From Lactobacillus sp. (GTDB lineage Bacteria; Bacillota; Bacilli; Lactobacillales; Lactobacillaceae): DNA of 64,000 nt. Where the stretch lies: the NCBI GenBank assembly GCA_030530865.1, contig JAUMUC010000002.1, positions 1 through 64,000 of the forward strand, written 5' to 3'. The notes beneath the pieces were generated by a model, which worked only from the letters and a program-made list of their open reading frames with translations, had not been told where the DNA came from and made no database searches. The number at the start of each line of letters is the position of its first letter. Position 1 is the stretch's first letter. The position numbers were made by a program, and so were the translations under genes. This document shows, piece by piece, positions 54,878-63,785 of the stretch.

Positions 54878-55392
54878 TATTTTCCTCTTCCTTCATCGAG
54901 CTGATCCTTATAAAGAGGTAGCCCGTAATCTTCAAGAACCTTTCCTTGAATGCCAAACATTTCTTTAGCTTCATCAGGTTCAATATGATCGTAACCGTTC
55001 AAGTGAAGATAGCCATGAACAACGGTATATCCGAATTCACGATCAAAACCTGTACCATATTCGACACTATGACGCTTAATCACATCAATACAGAAAAATA
55101 GGTCACCTAGATCTTCTACAAAGTCAGGTTCATCGATAAATTCAGCAAGATCTAAGCCATCGTCTCCATCACCAATAGCAAAACTAATGACATCAGTGGG
55201 ACGATCCTTGTCACGATAATCACGATTAATTTTTTGACTTTCTTCGCTATCAACAAAATTCATGCTTAACTCTTGAGCATTTTCTTTGCCGATTTCTTTT
55301 TTAGCTAACAAAAGTAGATCTTCAATCCACTTTTTGCGAGCTTCATCTAAAAAGTCAGTTTTATCTTGATAACTAATTTGTAGTTTTTCCAT
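54877..55392 (-). CDS. ybeY: Endoribonuclease YbeY
   Basis: 171 residues from the ATG at 55392 ([15 protein letters not shown]), with AAGGA upstream; a longer frame to 55434 lies inside phoH and lacks a ribosome binding site. The metal-binding motif [20 protein letters not shown] is the YbeY signature (HGxLHLxGYDH). It takes part in 16S rRNA 3' maturation and ribosome quality control. It overlaps phoH by 20 bases and era by one. Confidence 0.95.
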   Translation of the reverse strand: MEKLQISYQDKTDFLDEARKKWIEDLLLLAKKEIGKENAQELSMNFVDSEESQKINRDYRDKDRPTDVISFAIGDGDDGLDLAEFIDEPDFVEDLGDLFFCIDVIKRHSVEYGTGFDREFGYTVVHGYLHLNGYDHIEPDEAKEMFGIQGKVLEDYGLPLYKDQLDEGRGK

Positions 55393-56341
55393 CGTGATGT
55401 CCTTGTTCATAAGCATTGATAATTTTGGCAACAACTGGGTGACGTACTACGTCAGCTTCAGTAAAAGTAATGAAGTCAATTTGTGGTACATCTTTCAAAA
55501 AGAGTTGAGCTTCTCGTAAACCACTGATTCTTTGGCCTGGTAAATCGACTTGCGTTAAGTCTCCGTTCACAACCATTTTTGAATTAAATCCAAGACGGGT
55601 TAAGAACATTTTCATTTGGGCACTTGAAGTGTTTTGAGCTTCATCCAAAATAACGAAAGCTTCATCCAAAGTCCGTCCACGCATGTAAGCTAGTGGTGCG
55701 ATTTCGATGACTCCTCTTTCCATCAAACGATCAGTTGTACTTTGTCCCATGATTGTGTATAAAGCGTCATAAATTGGCCGTAAATATGGGTCAACTTTTT
55801 CTTTCAAATCCCCTGGCAAGAATCCGAGTGACTCTCCTGCTTCAACTGCAGGTCTTGTCAAAATGATTCGAGATACTTCACCCTTTTTAAAAGCACTAAC
55901 AGCACAAGCAACAGCTAAAAATGTTTTACCAGTACCAGCTGGTCCGATCCCGAAAACAATGTCTTGGTGCTTAATGGCATTAACATACGCCTTTTGTCCT
56001 AAAGTCTTAACTCTTACCGGTCTACCTTTAGCATCCCGAATAATAATTTGACTGTATAATTCACCAAAATATTCTAATGTTCCCTTGTCAGCCATCTTGA
56101 TTGCACTGGCAATATCTGGTGCAGAAATCATGACACCTTTATCAATTACTTTTTCTAAGGAAATCAGAATTTCTTGCACTAAATGACAGTCAGGATTTTT
56201 CCCAGAAATTGAAATTTCTCGACCATCGTTGTTGAGCGTTACGTCATAATGCATTTCAAACAGACGTAAGTTGCTGTCATTTACACCAACTAATTGTGGT
56301 AATAAATCAGGACTTTGGGGAGTAAATGTGCTCTTTTCCAA
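55373..56341 (-). CDS. phoH: PhoH-like ATPase
   Basis: 322 residues. A short N-terminal KH-like segment precedes the P-loop ATPase: Walker A GIGPAGTGKTFLAVACAV and Walker B DEAFVILDEAQNTSSAQMKM. LTRPAVEAGESLGFLPGDLK and GDLTQVDLP are further family motifs. PhoH is usually encoded next to ybeY and is thought to act in RNA metabolism; the precise role is not known. It is cotranscribed from yqeY through recO. Confidence 0.94.
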   Translation of the reverse strand: MEKSTFTPQSPDLLPQLVGVNDSNLRLFEMHYDVTLNNDGREISISGKNPDCHLVQEILISLEKVIDKGVMISAPDIASAIKMADKGTLEYFGELYSQIIIRDAKGRPVRVKTLGQKAYVNAIKHQDIVFGIGPAGTGKTFLAVACAVSAFKKGEVSRIILTRPAVEAGESLGFLPGDLKEKVDPYLRPIYDALYTIMGQSTTDRLMERGVIEIAPLAYMRGRTLDEAFVILDEAQNTSSAQMKMFLTRLGFNSKMVVNGDLTQVDLPGQRISGLREAQLFLKDVPQIDFITFTEADVVRHPVVAKIINAYEQGHHDGKTTN

Positions 56342-56354
56342 TCAATAAACTCCT

Positions 56355-56801
56355 TTATTTCAATTGCTCTTTGACAATTTCAGTAGCCATTTTACCGTCG
56401 GCACGGCCTTTGATTTTTGGCATCAAAACTTTCATGACTTTACCAAATTCTGAAACAGATGAAACTTGAGCTTCACTAATAGCTTCTTTAACAATTTCAG
56501 TTAATTCTTCCTTAGAAAGTTGCTTAGGCAAGTATTTTTCAACAATTGCGAGTTCAGCTTTCGTTTGTTCAATTAAATCTTCACGGTTACCCTTTTTGAA
56601 TTCTTCAATTGATTCTTCTCTTTGCTTCTTTTCACGAACCAAGATTTGTAAAGCTTCTTCATCTGAAAGATCATGACCAAGCTTGATTTTTTCGTTCATC
56701 AAAGCTGACTTAATCAAACGAACTGTGTTCAATTTGACTTGGTCGTGTTCCTTCATCGCAGTCTTTAAATCTTCCATTATTTGTTTTGTTAACATTGCCA
56801 T
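56355..56801 (-). CDS. yqeY: YqeY / GatB-like domain protein
   Basis: 148 residues, all-helical. It begins LTKQIMEDLKTAMKEHDQVK and ends KGRADGKMATEIVKEQLK, the YqeY pattern shared with the GatB tail. It probably interacts with tRNA or amidotransferase complexes; the role is unproven. The start could also be the second Met at 56795. It follows rpsU after a terminator and has its own extended -10 (TGCTATAAT, minus strand of 56828-56836). Confidence 0.88.
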   Translation of the reverse strand: MAMLTKQIMEDLKTAMKEHDQVKLNTVRLIKSALMNEKIKLGHDLSDEEALQILVREKKQREESIEEFKKGNREDLIEQTKAELAIVEKYLPKQLSKEELTEIVKEAISEAQVSSVSEFGKVMKVLMPKIKGRADGKMATEIVKEQLK

Positions 56802-56844
56802 TCACACTTTCTTTTTTCAATACTTTTATTATAGCAAAAGTATG

Positions 56845-56875
56845 CAAAAAACACTCGCCGATTTGACGAGTGTTT
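56845..56875 (-). terminator. rpsU terminator
   Basis: A perfect 9-bp stem AAACACTCG/CGAGTGTTT (56849-56857 with 56867-56875), followed on the minus strand by T residues. Confidence 0.85.
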
Positions 56876-56880
56876 AATGA

Positions 56881-57057
56881 TTAATAATGCTTACGCTTAC
56901 GTGCAGCTTCTGATTTAAGCTTTCTACGTACGCTTGGCTTTTCGTAGAATTCACGTTTACGGTATTCTTGCAAAGTACCACTTCTTGAAACGGAACGCTT
57001 GAAACGACGAAGAGCATCATCAATAGACTCATTTTCGTGAACGATTGTTTTAGCCAT
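56881..57057 (-). CDS. rpsU: 30S ribosomal protein S21
   Basis: 58 residues: [20 protein letters not shown] at the start and [14 protein letters not shown] at the end, unmistakable S21. AAGGAGG lies 8 bases before the ATG. It is a late-assembling 30S protein near the anti-Shine-Dalgarno site. It has its own strong promoter (57106-57133) and terminator, and heads the rpsU-yqeY-phoH-ybeY-era cluster. Confidence 0.97.
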   Translation of the reverse strand: MAKTIVHENESIDDALRRFKRSVSRSGTLQEYRKREFYEKPSVRRKLKSEAARKRKHY

Positions 57058-57105
57058 GTCTGAACCCTCCTTCCATTTCTTGGCGTGTGCCGTACTATGA
57101 ATTCA

Positions 57106-57133
57106 ATTATAGCAGACTTTATTATTTGGTCAA
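57106..57133 (-). promoter_or_regulatory. rpsU promoter
   Basis: On the minus strand, TTGACC (57128-57133) and TATAAT (57106-57111) are separated by 16 bases, close to the sigma-A consensus. Confidence 0.8.
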
Positions 57134-57190
57134 CACATTTTCTTCTTTTTCTAAAAATTGTATAATTTAAATAGAAAGTGAGGGGTAAAT

Positions 57191-58018
57191 ATGACAGATA
57201 CTCAAAAGGAATTAAATTTAATCATCATTTCTGATGCTGCCGGTGAAACCGCTTACAAAAATGCCGTAGCCGCTGCAGCTCAATTTCCTACTGCTACCGT
57301 AAATTATCGCCGTTATCCATTCGTTACTAATGTTGAAAAATTGGAAAGCACTTTGGATGAAGTCAAAGAATTGTCAAACGTAGTAATTATCTATAGTTTA
57401 GTTAAAAGTGAATTGCAATTGCCAGTGATTAAGTTCTCTCGTGAAGCCAATATTCAAGCAATTGATATCCTTTCACCTACTGTTGAAGCTATTAATCAAG
57501 TAACTGGAATTAAGCCAGTAGAAATTAGTGGTGCTCAACACCAATTGAACCAAAATTACTTTGATCGTATTTCTGCGATGGAATTTGCTGTATTATATGA
57601 CGATGGTAAAGATCCAAAAGGTTTCTTAGAAGCAGACGTTGTCTTATTAGGGGTTTCAAGAACTTCGAAGACTCCTCTATCACTCTTCTTGGCTAATAAG
57701 AACTTGAAAGTTGCCAATTTACCTCTCGTACCTCAAACTCACATTCCAGACGAAATTTACAAGATTGATCCTAAGAAAATCATTGGTTTAACTAACGATG
57801 CCAAGGTCTTGAATGAAATTAGAGTTGCTCGTTTGAAGAGTTACGGTATTGAAGCTGATAACAGCTATTCAAACATGGATGCAATTAATGAAGAATTGAA
57901 TTCAGCTAAGAAACTTTTCGACAAGTTAGGCTGTTATGTCATTAATGTTTCTCATCGTTCAATCGAAGAAACAGCTGCTTTGATTATGAAGCATCTAGAA
58001 ATCGAAGATGAATTATAA
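57191..58018 (+). CDS. Pyruvate,phosphate dikinase/PEP synthase regulatory protein (DUF299)
   Basis: 275 residues. The family's P-loop-like motif LLGVSRTSKTPLSLFLANK is at about 152-170, and IISDAAGETAYKNAVAAA marks the N-terminus. Members are bifunctional kinase/pyrophosphorylases that switch PPDK or PEP synthase by threonine phosphorylation, using ADP. No PPDK gene is in this window. TATAAT at 57161-57166 and GAGGGG before the ATG suggest it is expressed alone. It is divergent from rpsU. Confidence 0.9.
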   Translation: MTDTQKELNLIIISDAAGETAYKNAVAAAAQFPTATVNYRRYPFVTNVEKLESTLDEVKELSNVVIIYSLVKSELQLPVIKFSREANIQAIDILSPTVEAINQVTGIKPVEISGAQHQLNQNYFDRISAMEFAVLYDDGKDPKGFLEADVVLLGVSRTSKTPLSLFLANKNLKVANLPLVPQTHIPDEIYKIDPKKIIGLTNDAKVLNEIRVARLKSYGIEADNSYSNMDAINEELNSAKKLFDKLGCYVINVSHRSIEETAALIMKHLEIEDEL

Positions 58019-58026
58019 TACAAAAT

Positions 58027-58055
58027 AAAAAAGCTCATTTGAGCTTTTTTTTTTT
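58027..58055. terminator. Bidirectional terminator
   Basis: Stem AAAAAAGCTCA/TGAGCTTTTTT with a two-base loop and a long T tract, between the converging DUF299 and yitT genes. Confidence 0.88.
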
Positions 58056-58932
58056 AGACTAATTCTTGTTCTTTGAAGCGACCATAAACTTTGGCCACTT
58101 CACTGATACTTACGAAGGCATATTCGTCATATTTGAAAATAATATTGTGAATATCATACATGTCGTAGCGGTCAATTACCATAAATAGAATGGTCTTTTC
58201 AGCATGTCCATATGCCCCTTCAACGTCGTGAATAATGGTAATTCCACGGTGCATTCTCTTTTGAATACCTTCAATAATATCTTGTGGATGTTCAGTAACC
58301 ACCATGACTTGCATTTTTTGGTGTTGCGTATAAACCGCATCGATTACCCGTCCATTAATGAAAATGTTTAAGGCGGTGTAAAGTGATCTGGTCCAGCCAA
58401 AAACGAAGCCAGCCGCAATCACGATGATTAAGTTAATCGCAATATTAATTGAGCCGAAACTTTGTCCAGTTTTCTTTCTTAAAATAATGCCAATAATATC
58501 TAATCCACCAGTTGAAATACCGCTCTTTAAAGCTAAACCGGTACCTACCCCATTGATAACTGCCCCGAAAATCGCACAAACTAGTGGATCAATGGTTGTT
58601 TGTAAAGGCGAAAGAGCATGGATAAAAATAGATGCAAGAAAGACTGCTAAAATTGTAAATAAGGTGAACTTTTTACCAATCTTGAACCAGCCCAAGATAA
58701 ATAAAGGCACGTTAAGTCCGAAATATAGAACTGATGTAGAAATTTCAAATGGAAAGTAACGTTGTGAAATTGAATTCACTAATTGAGCAAATCCCGTTAC
58801 CCCAGATGAATACATATGTCCCGGTTGCCAGAAAAAGTTTAAGGCAACTGCAACAGCTAAGGCATACAAAAATGCAGCTGAAATTTTGGATAATAAATTA
58901 TATCTTCTTGAGATACCTTCTAGTGATTCCAT
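58054..58932 (-). CDS. YitT family membrane protein (DUF161/DUF2179)
   Basis: 292 residues. Five or six transmembrane helices fill the first about 190 residues (for example FLYALAVAVALNFFWQPGHM and FGAVINGVGTGLALKSGIST, the conserved GxGxG...SGxSTGG region). The C-terminal cytoplasmic DUF2179 domain has VYTQHQKMQVMVVTEHP and GITIIHDVEGAYGHAEKTIL. Transport or signalling function is unknown. Its ribosome binding site GAAGG lies in the 3' arm of the msrAB terminator hairpin, seven T residues before the ATG. Confidence 0.9.
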   Translation of the reverse strand: MESLEGISRRYNLLSKISAAFLYALAVAVALNFFWQPGHMYSSGVTGFAQLVNSISQRYFPFEISTSVLYFGLNVPLFILGWFKIGKKFTLFTILAVFLASIFIHALSPLQTTIDPLVCAIFGAVINGVGTGLALKSGISTGGLDIIGIILRKKTGQSFGSINIAINLIIVIAAGFVFGWTRSLYTALNIFINGRVIDAVYTQHQKMQVMVVTEHPQDIIEGIQKRMHRGITIIHDVEGAYGHAEKTILFMVIDRYDMYDIHNIIFKYDEYAFVSISEVAKVYGRFKEQELV

Positions 58933-58989
58933 AAAAAAACCTTCATAAATTTAGTAACAATGTAAGTGTACCAAATTTAGAAGGTTTTT
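58933..58989 (-). terminator. msrAB terminator that also contains the yitT ribosome binding site
   Basis: AAAAACCTTC (58935-58944) is the reverse complement of GAAGGTTTTT (58980-58989), with an inner AAATTT/AAATTT pairing and a 20-base loop. On the minus strand the 3' arm is GAAGG followed by seven T residues and then the yitT ATG, so the same bases act as terminator and ribosome binding site. Confidence 0.75.
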
Positions 58990-58997
58990 GTTAATAA

Positions 58998-59516
58998 TTA
59001 TTTATTCCAATGACGCTTAATGAAATCGGCACGGCCACCTGATTCTTCCAATTCAAAACGTTCAGGATTTTTCTTGTAAAAGTTTTGATGATATTCTTCA
59101 GCTGGGTAAAATTCCTTGGCTGCTTCAATGCTAGTCACAATTGGCTTATCAAAGCGACCAGATGCTGCTAGTGCTTCTTTACTCTTAGTTGCAATTTCTT
59201 TTTGTTCTTCTGAATTGTAAAAAATCACAGGACGATAAGAATCACCACGATCTTGGAATTGACCCATAGCATCAGTTGGGTCAGTTACTTGCCAGTAGTA
59301 TTCAACTAACTTTTCATAAGGCATAATTTCTGGGTCAAAAGTGATCTTGACCGCTTCAGTGTGTCCGGTTATGTGAGAACAAACTTGTTCATAGGTTGGA
59401 TTAGCCACGTGGCCTCCAGTATAGCCAGATACAACGCTTTTGATTCCTGGCAAAGTATCAAATGGCTTTACCATGCACCAAAAACATCCTCCAGCAAAGA
59501 TAGCAGTATCTTCCAT
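58998..59516 (-). CDS. msrA: Peptide methionine (S)-S-oxide reductase
   Basis: 172 residues. The N-terminal [11 protein letters not shown] holds catalytic Cys11, and [20 protein letters not shown] is the family signature, followed by [12 protein letters not shown]. It reduces methionine-S-sulfoxide using thioredoxin. It is 4 bases after msrB in the same operon, covering both sulfoxide stereoisomers. Confidence 0.96.
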   Translation of the reverse strand: MEDTAIFAGGCFWCMVKPFDTLPGIKSVVSGYTGGHVANPTYEQVCSHITGHTEAVKITFDPEIMPYEKLVEYYWQVTDPTDAMGQFQDRGDSYRPVIFYNSEEQKEIATKSKEALAASGRFDKPIVTSIEAAKEFYPAEEYHQNFYKKNPERFELEESGGRADFIKRHWNK

Positions 59517-59520
59517 CTTA

Positions 59521-59955
59521 TTATTCCTCCAAATACTTTAAATATGCACCATATCCTTCAGCTTCCATTTTGCTTTTTGGAATAAAGCGTAGACTGGCTG
59601 AATTAATGCAATAACGTAAGCCACCTAATTCAGTAGGCCCGTCAGTGAAGACATGTCCTAAGTGAGAATCAGCATCCTTTGACCGCACTTCTACTCTTTC
59701 CATTCCGTGGCTTTGATCACGTTTTTCAACTAGCTTGGTAATTGGCTTAGAAAAAGCAGGCCAACCACAGCCAGAATCATATTTATCTGAGCTTGAAAAT
59801 AATGGCTCTCCAGATACAACATCAACATAAATTCCAGGTTCAAAGAAATCATCATATTGACCAGTAAATGGCATTTCTGTCCCCTGATGTTGGGTAACCT
59901 CTTTTTGTAAATCGGTTAATTTACTAATAGCTTCTTGTTTCTTCTTTTCATCCAT
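59521..59955 (-). CDS. msrB: Peptide methionine (R)-S-oxide reductase
   Basis: 144 residues from the ATG at 59955 (AGGTG six bases upstream); an in-frame GTG at 59964 with GGAAG upstream is an alternative that adds three residues. It shows [33 protein letters not shown] with the catalytic Cys, and [10 protein letters not shown]. The CxxC zinc pairs of some MsrBs are absent. It reduces methionine-R-sulfoxide. It is the first gene of the msrB-msrA operon. Confidence 0.94.
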   Translation of the reverse strand: MDEKKKQEAISKLTDLQKEVTQHQGTEMPFTGQYDDFFEPGIYVDVVSGEPLFSSSDKYDSGCGWPAFSKPITKLVEKRDQSHGMERVEVRSKDADSHLGHVFTDGPTELGGLRYCINSASLRFIPKSKMEAEGYGAYLKYLEE

Positions 59956-60011
59956 ATCAATCACCTGTCTTCCTGCCTATAATCATACCTAGAAAAGCAT
60001 AAATAGCAAAT

Positions 60012-60044
60012 AAAAAAATCGTAAGAAATAAATCTTACGATTTT
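60012..60044 (-). terminator. Terminator after hisS-aspS
   Basis: A perfect 12-bp stem AAAATCGTAAGA/TCTTACGATTTT (60015-60026 with 60033-60044) and a T-rich minus-strand tail. Confidence 0.9.
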
Positions 60045-60048
60045 CTTA

Positions 60049-61818
60049 TTAATCCTTGTTAGGAACGTGCTTGATTTCAAGTTCAGCTAATTGTTCATCA
60101 TCAACTGGACTTGGTGATTTCATCATTGGTTCGCTAGCGTTTGAATTTTTAGGGAAGGCAGTCACATCTCTGATGTTATCCTTACCTGCTAACAACATTG
60201 CAAAACGGTCAAGACCGATTGCCAAACCTGCGTGAGGTGGGAATCCTAAGTCAAGAGCATCTAGCAAGAAACCAAATTGAGCATAAGCTCTTTCTTCAGT
60301 AAAGCCAAGAGCCTTGAACATCTTCATTTGGATGTCCTTCTTGTGGATCCGGATAGAACCACCACCAAGTTCGTAACCGTTCAAAACGATGTCGTATGAA
60401 CGAGCATGTGCTTTGTGAGGTTCAGTTTCCAATAATTCAATACCCTTGTCATCTGGCATGGTGAATGGGTGGTGAGCTGCGATCCAACGCTTGTCACCTT
60501 CGTCGTATTCAAATAATGGCCAGTCAACAACCCAAACGAAGTGGTAGTCATCTTTAGATACCATGTTTTGTTCCAAAGCGATAGCTCTTCTTAAGTAACC
60601 TAATGAGTCACAAACAACTTTCCATTGGTCAGCAACAAAGAGTAATAATTCTCCACCCTTTAAGTTGAAACGTTCCACTAACTTACTGCTTGCTTCTTCA
60701 GTAATAAATTTAGCAACTGGTCCTGAGAAAGCTCCATTTTCAAATTTAGCAAAAGCCAATCCTTTTGCACCAAATCTTTCGATGTATTCTTGCATCTTTT
60801 CAATGTGCTTTCTTGAGTAAGCCTTAGCACCTTCTGGCACGGCAATTGCACGAACGAAACCACCGTTTTCAATGGTTGAACTGAAGACTTTAAATTCACT
60901 GTCTTTAAAGATGTCGTTTAAGTCAGTAATCTTCATGTCGAAACGCATGTCTGGCTTATCGCTACCGTAGTAGTTCATGGCGTCATCCCAAGTAATTCTT
61001 GGTAAAGGCAATTTGATATCAATGCCCTTTACGTCATGCATAACTTTCTTCAAAAGGCCTTCAGTGTATTCTTGAACACCTTCTTCATCTAAGAATGAAG
61101 TTTCTAAGTCGACTTGCGTAAATTCAGGTTGACGGTCACCACGTAAGTCTTCGTCACGGAAACAACGAGCAATTTGGTAGTACTTGTCAAAACCTGCACC
61201 CATCAATAACTGCTTGAACAATTGTGGTGATTGAGGTAAAGCGTAGAAGCTACCTGGGTAAATTCTTGAAGGAACAAGGTAGTCACGAGCACCTTCTGGA
61301 GTTGATTTACCAAGGATTGGGGTTTCAATGTTAATGAATCCTGCTTGGTCGAAGTATGCGTGGATTGCAGTCAAAATCTTTGAACGCATAATTAAAGCTT
61401 TTTGCAAGCTTGGTCTTCTAAGGTCTAAGTAACGGTACTTCCAACGAGTTTGTTCACTGGCAGTTACGTCATCTTTTACTTCAAATGGCAATTGACCTGC
61501 ATGGTTCAAAACGTCGATCATTTTTGCATCAACTTCGATTTGACCAGTCTTCATATCTGGGTTTACGCTAGAACGCTTTCTAACTAAACCTTTAATTTCA
61601 ACGACGTCTTCGCTTGAAAGACTGTCAGCTTCGTCCATTAATTCTTTACCAGAATCTTGGTTAACTACAACTTGAACGATTCCTTCACGGTCTCTTAAGT
61701 CGATAAATACAAGGTTACCAAGGTTTCTTACCTTTTGAACCCATCCAAAAAGAGTAACTTCTTGGTCTAAATATTTTTCTGTGATATTTCCACAGTAGTC
61801 TGTACGTTTGTCCATCAT
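60049..61818 (-). CDS. aspS: Aspartyl-tRNA synthetase
   Basis: 589 residues, bacterial-type AspRS with the GAD insertion. The N-terminal OB-fold has [20 protein letters not shown] and motif 2 is [31 protein letters not shown] lies past the insertion and motif 3 is [19 protein letters not shown]. The ATG lies 9 bases after GGAGG; the next codon is also ATG. It is cotranscribed with hisS one base upstream under the same T-box. Confidence 0.96.
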   Translation of the reverse strand: MMDKRTDYCGNITEKYLDQEVTLFGWVQKVRNLGNLVFIDLRDREGIVQVVVNQDSGKELMDEADSLSSEDVVEIKGLVRKRSSVNPDMKTGQIEVDAKMIDVLNHAGQLPFEVKDDVTASEQTRWKYRYLDLRRPSLQKALIMRSKILTAIHAYFDQAGFINIETPILGKSTPEGARDYLVPSRIYPGSFYALPQSPQLFKQLLMGAGFDKYYQIARCFRDEDLRGDRQPEFTQVDLETSFLDEEGVQEYTEGLLKKVMHDVKGIDIKLPLPRITWDDAMNYYGSDKPDMRFDMKITDLNDIFKDSEFKVFSSTIENGGFVRAIAVPEGAKAYSRKHIEKMQEYIERFGAKGLAFAKFENGAFSGPVAKFITEEASSKLVERFNLKGGELLLFVADQWKVVCDSLGYLRRAIALEQNMVSKDDYHFVWVVDWPLFEYDEGDKRWIAAHHPFTMPDDKGIELLETEPHKAHARSYDIVLNGYELGGGSIRIHKKDIQMKMFKALGFTEERAYAQFGFLLDALDLGFPPHAGLAIGLDRFAMLLAGKDNIRDVTAFPKNSNASEPMMKSPSPVDDEQLAELEIKHVPNKD

Positions 61819-61819
61819 C

Positions 61820-63100
61820 TTACCATTCCTCCAAAATTTGCTTAAAGTTAGCTAATTCTGTTAATTTAATTTCTTTTTGTTCACCGTCAGCCATTGATTT
61901 AACTTGAACGACACCATTTTCAAGATCTCGTTCACCAATGGTTAAAACGTATTTTGCATGTAAACGATCGGCCTTCTTGAATTGAGCCTTTAATTTCTTT
62001 TGATCAACATCATAAACAGTTGATAAACCTTGTTCACGTAAAGAACGTGCCATCTTAACTACTTCTGAGGTAGTCTTTTCACCGATGTTAGCGATGAAAA
62101 GATCAATGCCTGTGTCTTTGAAAAATTCTGGATTTTGCTTTTCCAAAACTAACATTAAACGTTCTTCACCAATTCCGAATCCAACTGCTGGTGTGTAAGG
62201 ACCATCAAATTCTTCAACCAAGTGGTTGTATCGTCCCCCACCTAAAATGGTGGTTGGGCTAGCCCAGAGACTTGTATCAGCGACTTCAAATTCAAAGATG
62301 ATGCCAGTGTAGTAGTCTAATCCACGAACTAGATCGTCATCGATAACATAGCTAATGCCTAGTTCATCGAGCATTGAAGTAACTTTTTCAAAGTTTTCTT
62401 TGCTGGCATCATCCAAATATTCACGAATTTTTGGTGCATTAGGCAAGAATTCTTTGTCCTTTTCATCTTTAGAGTCAAGAATTCTTAAAGGATTCTTTTC
62501 TAAACGACGTTGACTATCTTCAGATAATTGATCTTTAACTGGTGTGAAGTAGTCTACTAAAGCATCATGATATGCCTTTTGAACATCTGGGTTTCCAAGT
62601 GAATTTAAATGCAATTCATAATTTTTAACGCCTAATTCGCCAAGCAAATCATGACCCATCAAAATTGTTTCTAAATCAGCTAAGTAAGTATCGCTACCAA
62701 AGCTTTCTACCCCAATTTGGTGGAATTGACGTTGACGGCCAGCTTGTGGACGTTCGTATCTAAAAGTTGGTGAAATGTAGAAAACGTTGTATGGCTTAAC
62801 ATGTTCAGGTCCATATAACTTATCTTCAACATATGCTCTAACAACACCAGCTGTTCCTTCAGGTTTTAGTGCAATATGACGGCCACCTTTGTCATTGAAG
62901 TCATACATTTCTTTTTCAACAATATCACTTGTTTCTCCACTTGATCGTGAAAATACTTCATAGTTTTCAAAAATAGGCGTTCTTATTTCACCATATCCAG
63001 CTTTTTTGAAAAAGTTCTTTGCAATGCTTTCAACTTTGTTCCAATTAGTTGTATTTTCTGGTAACAGGTCAACTGTTCCCTTTGGTTTTTGAACTCGCAT
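61820..63100 (-). CDS. hisS: Histidyl-tRNA synthetase
   Basis: 426 residues. Class II motif 1 region is [20 protein letters not shown] and motif 2 is [20 protein letters not shown]. The histidine-specific signature is [15 protein letters not shown] and motif 3 is [16 protein letters not shown]. The C-terminal anticodon domain covers about 330-426. It is the first gene of hisS-aspS, behind a T-box leader and a strong promoter inside the dtd 3' end. Confidence 0.96.
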   Translation of the reverse strand: MRVQKPKGTVDLLPENTTNWNKVESIAKNFFKKAGYGEIRTPIFENYEVFSRSSGETSDIVEKEMYDFNDKGGRHIALKPEGTAGVVRAYVEDKLYGPEHVKPYNVFYISPTFRYERPQAGRQRQFHQIGVESFGSDTYLADLETILMGHDLLGELGVKNYELHLNSLGNPDVQKAYHDALVDYFTPVKDQLSEDSQRRLEKNPLRILDSKDEKDKEFLPNAPKIREYLDDASKENFEKVTSMLDELGISYVIDDDLVRGLDYYTGIIFEFEVADTSLWASPTTILGGGRYNHLVEEFDGPYTPAVGFGIGEERLMLVLEKQNPEFFKDTGIDLFIANIGEKTTSEVVKMARSLREQGLSTVYDVDQKKLKAQFKKADRLHAKYVLTIGERDLENGVVQVKSMADGEQKEIKLTELANFKQILEEW

Positions 63101-63114
63101 TTTTTCACCTTATC

Positions 63115-63322
63115 TTTCGAATAAAAAAGCGCCACTTGAACTATGTCAAGGGCGCAAACTGCACGGTACCACCTTATTAAATCCTACGATTAACGCTCGC
63201 GAAACGGGATAACTCTGAAGGTGTCACGGATCTAAATCTGGTATCTTTTCACCTAACCGATACTCTCTGAAGCAGATTATTAATCCTCATTTCTTCGTCT
63301 TTGTTATCTTGTGGTTTAAATA
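63115..63322 (-). promoter_or_regulatory. T-box riboswitch controlling hisS-aspS
   Basis: The minus strand carries the T-box AAGGTGGTACCGTG (complement of 63161-63174), followed by a GC-rich terminator stem (AGCGCCACTTGA, 63128-63139, with TCAAGGGCGC) and T residues. Stem I features are seen around AGAGAGTATCGG and GGTGAAAAGATACC. In the specifier region the minus strand reads CGTGACACC, which contains both GAC (Asp) and CAC (His). Either or both could be the specifier codon, matching the two genes controlled. Confidence 0.88.
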
Positions 63323-63329
63323 TGTTTTC

Positions 63330-63358
63330 ATTTTATGCTTGTTATTCAGTCAAGTCAA
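63330..63358 (-). promoter_or_regulatory. hisS-aspS promoter
   Basis: On the minus strand, TTGACT (63353-63358) and TAAAAT (63330-63335) are separated by 17 bases. The -35 box lies within the last codons of dtd. Confidence 0.75.
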
Positions 63359-63785
63359 GGGCAATTGTAAATGGACCATCATTTTCCAATAGCACTTTCA
63401 TATCGGCACCAAAATGGCCAGTTTCTACATGAAAACCGTAATTTTCTAATTCAGAATTGAAAAATTCCCAGTATTCCTTAGCCTGATCTGGTTGCATGGC
63501 ACTAGTAAAACTTGGGCGATTACCCTTTTTAGTATCAGCTAGTAAGGTAAATTGACTAACTGATAAAATCTCACCTTGAATGTCGTGCAGACTTAAATTA
63601 GTTTTGCCATTATCATCTTCAAAAATCCGCATCTTACTAATTTTTTGAGCAGCTTTTTTGACAACGTCTTTGGAGTCGCCTTCACCCAAGCCAACTAATA
63701 GTAGTAGTCCTCGATTGATTTTTCCAACAACTTCATTGTCGATGGTAACTTGGGCATGGTTAACTCTTTGAATGACAACTTTCAT
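63342..63785 (-). CDS. dtd: D-aminoacyl-tRNA deacylase
   Basis: 147 residues. [20 protein letters not shown] contains both conserved catalytic segments (SQ-type and the Thr of FTSA). The C-terminus reads [20 protein letters not shown], ending in the cross-subunit GP-containing region. It removes D-amino acids and glycine mischarged onto tRNAs. Its start overlaps the relA stop by one base, the usual relA-dtd coupling in Firmicutes. Confidence 0.95.
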   Translation of the reverse strand: MKVVIQRVNHAQVTIDNEVVGKINRGLLLLVGLGEGDSKDVVKKAAQKISKMRIFEDDNGKTNLSLHDIQGEILSVSQFTLLADTKKGNRPSFTSAMQPDQAKEYWEFFNSELENYGFHVETGHFGADMKVLLENDGPFTIALDLTE

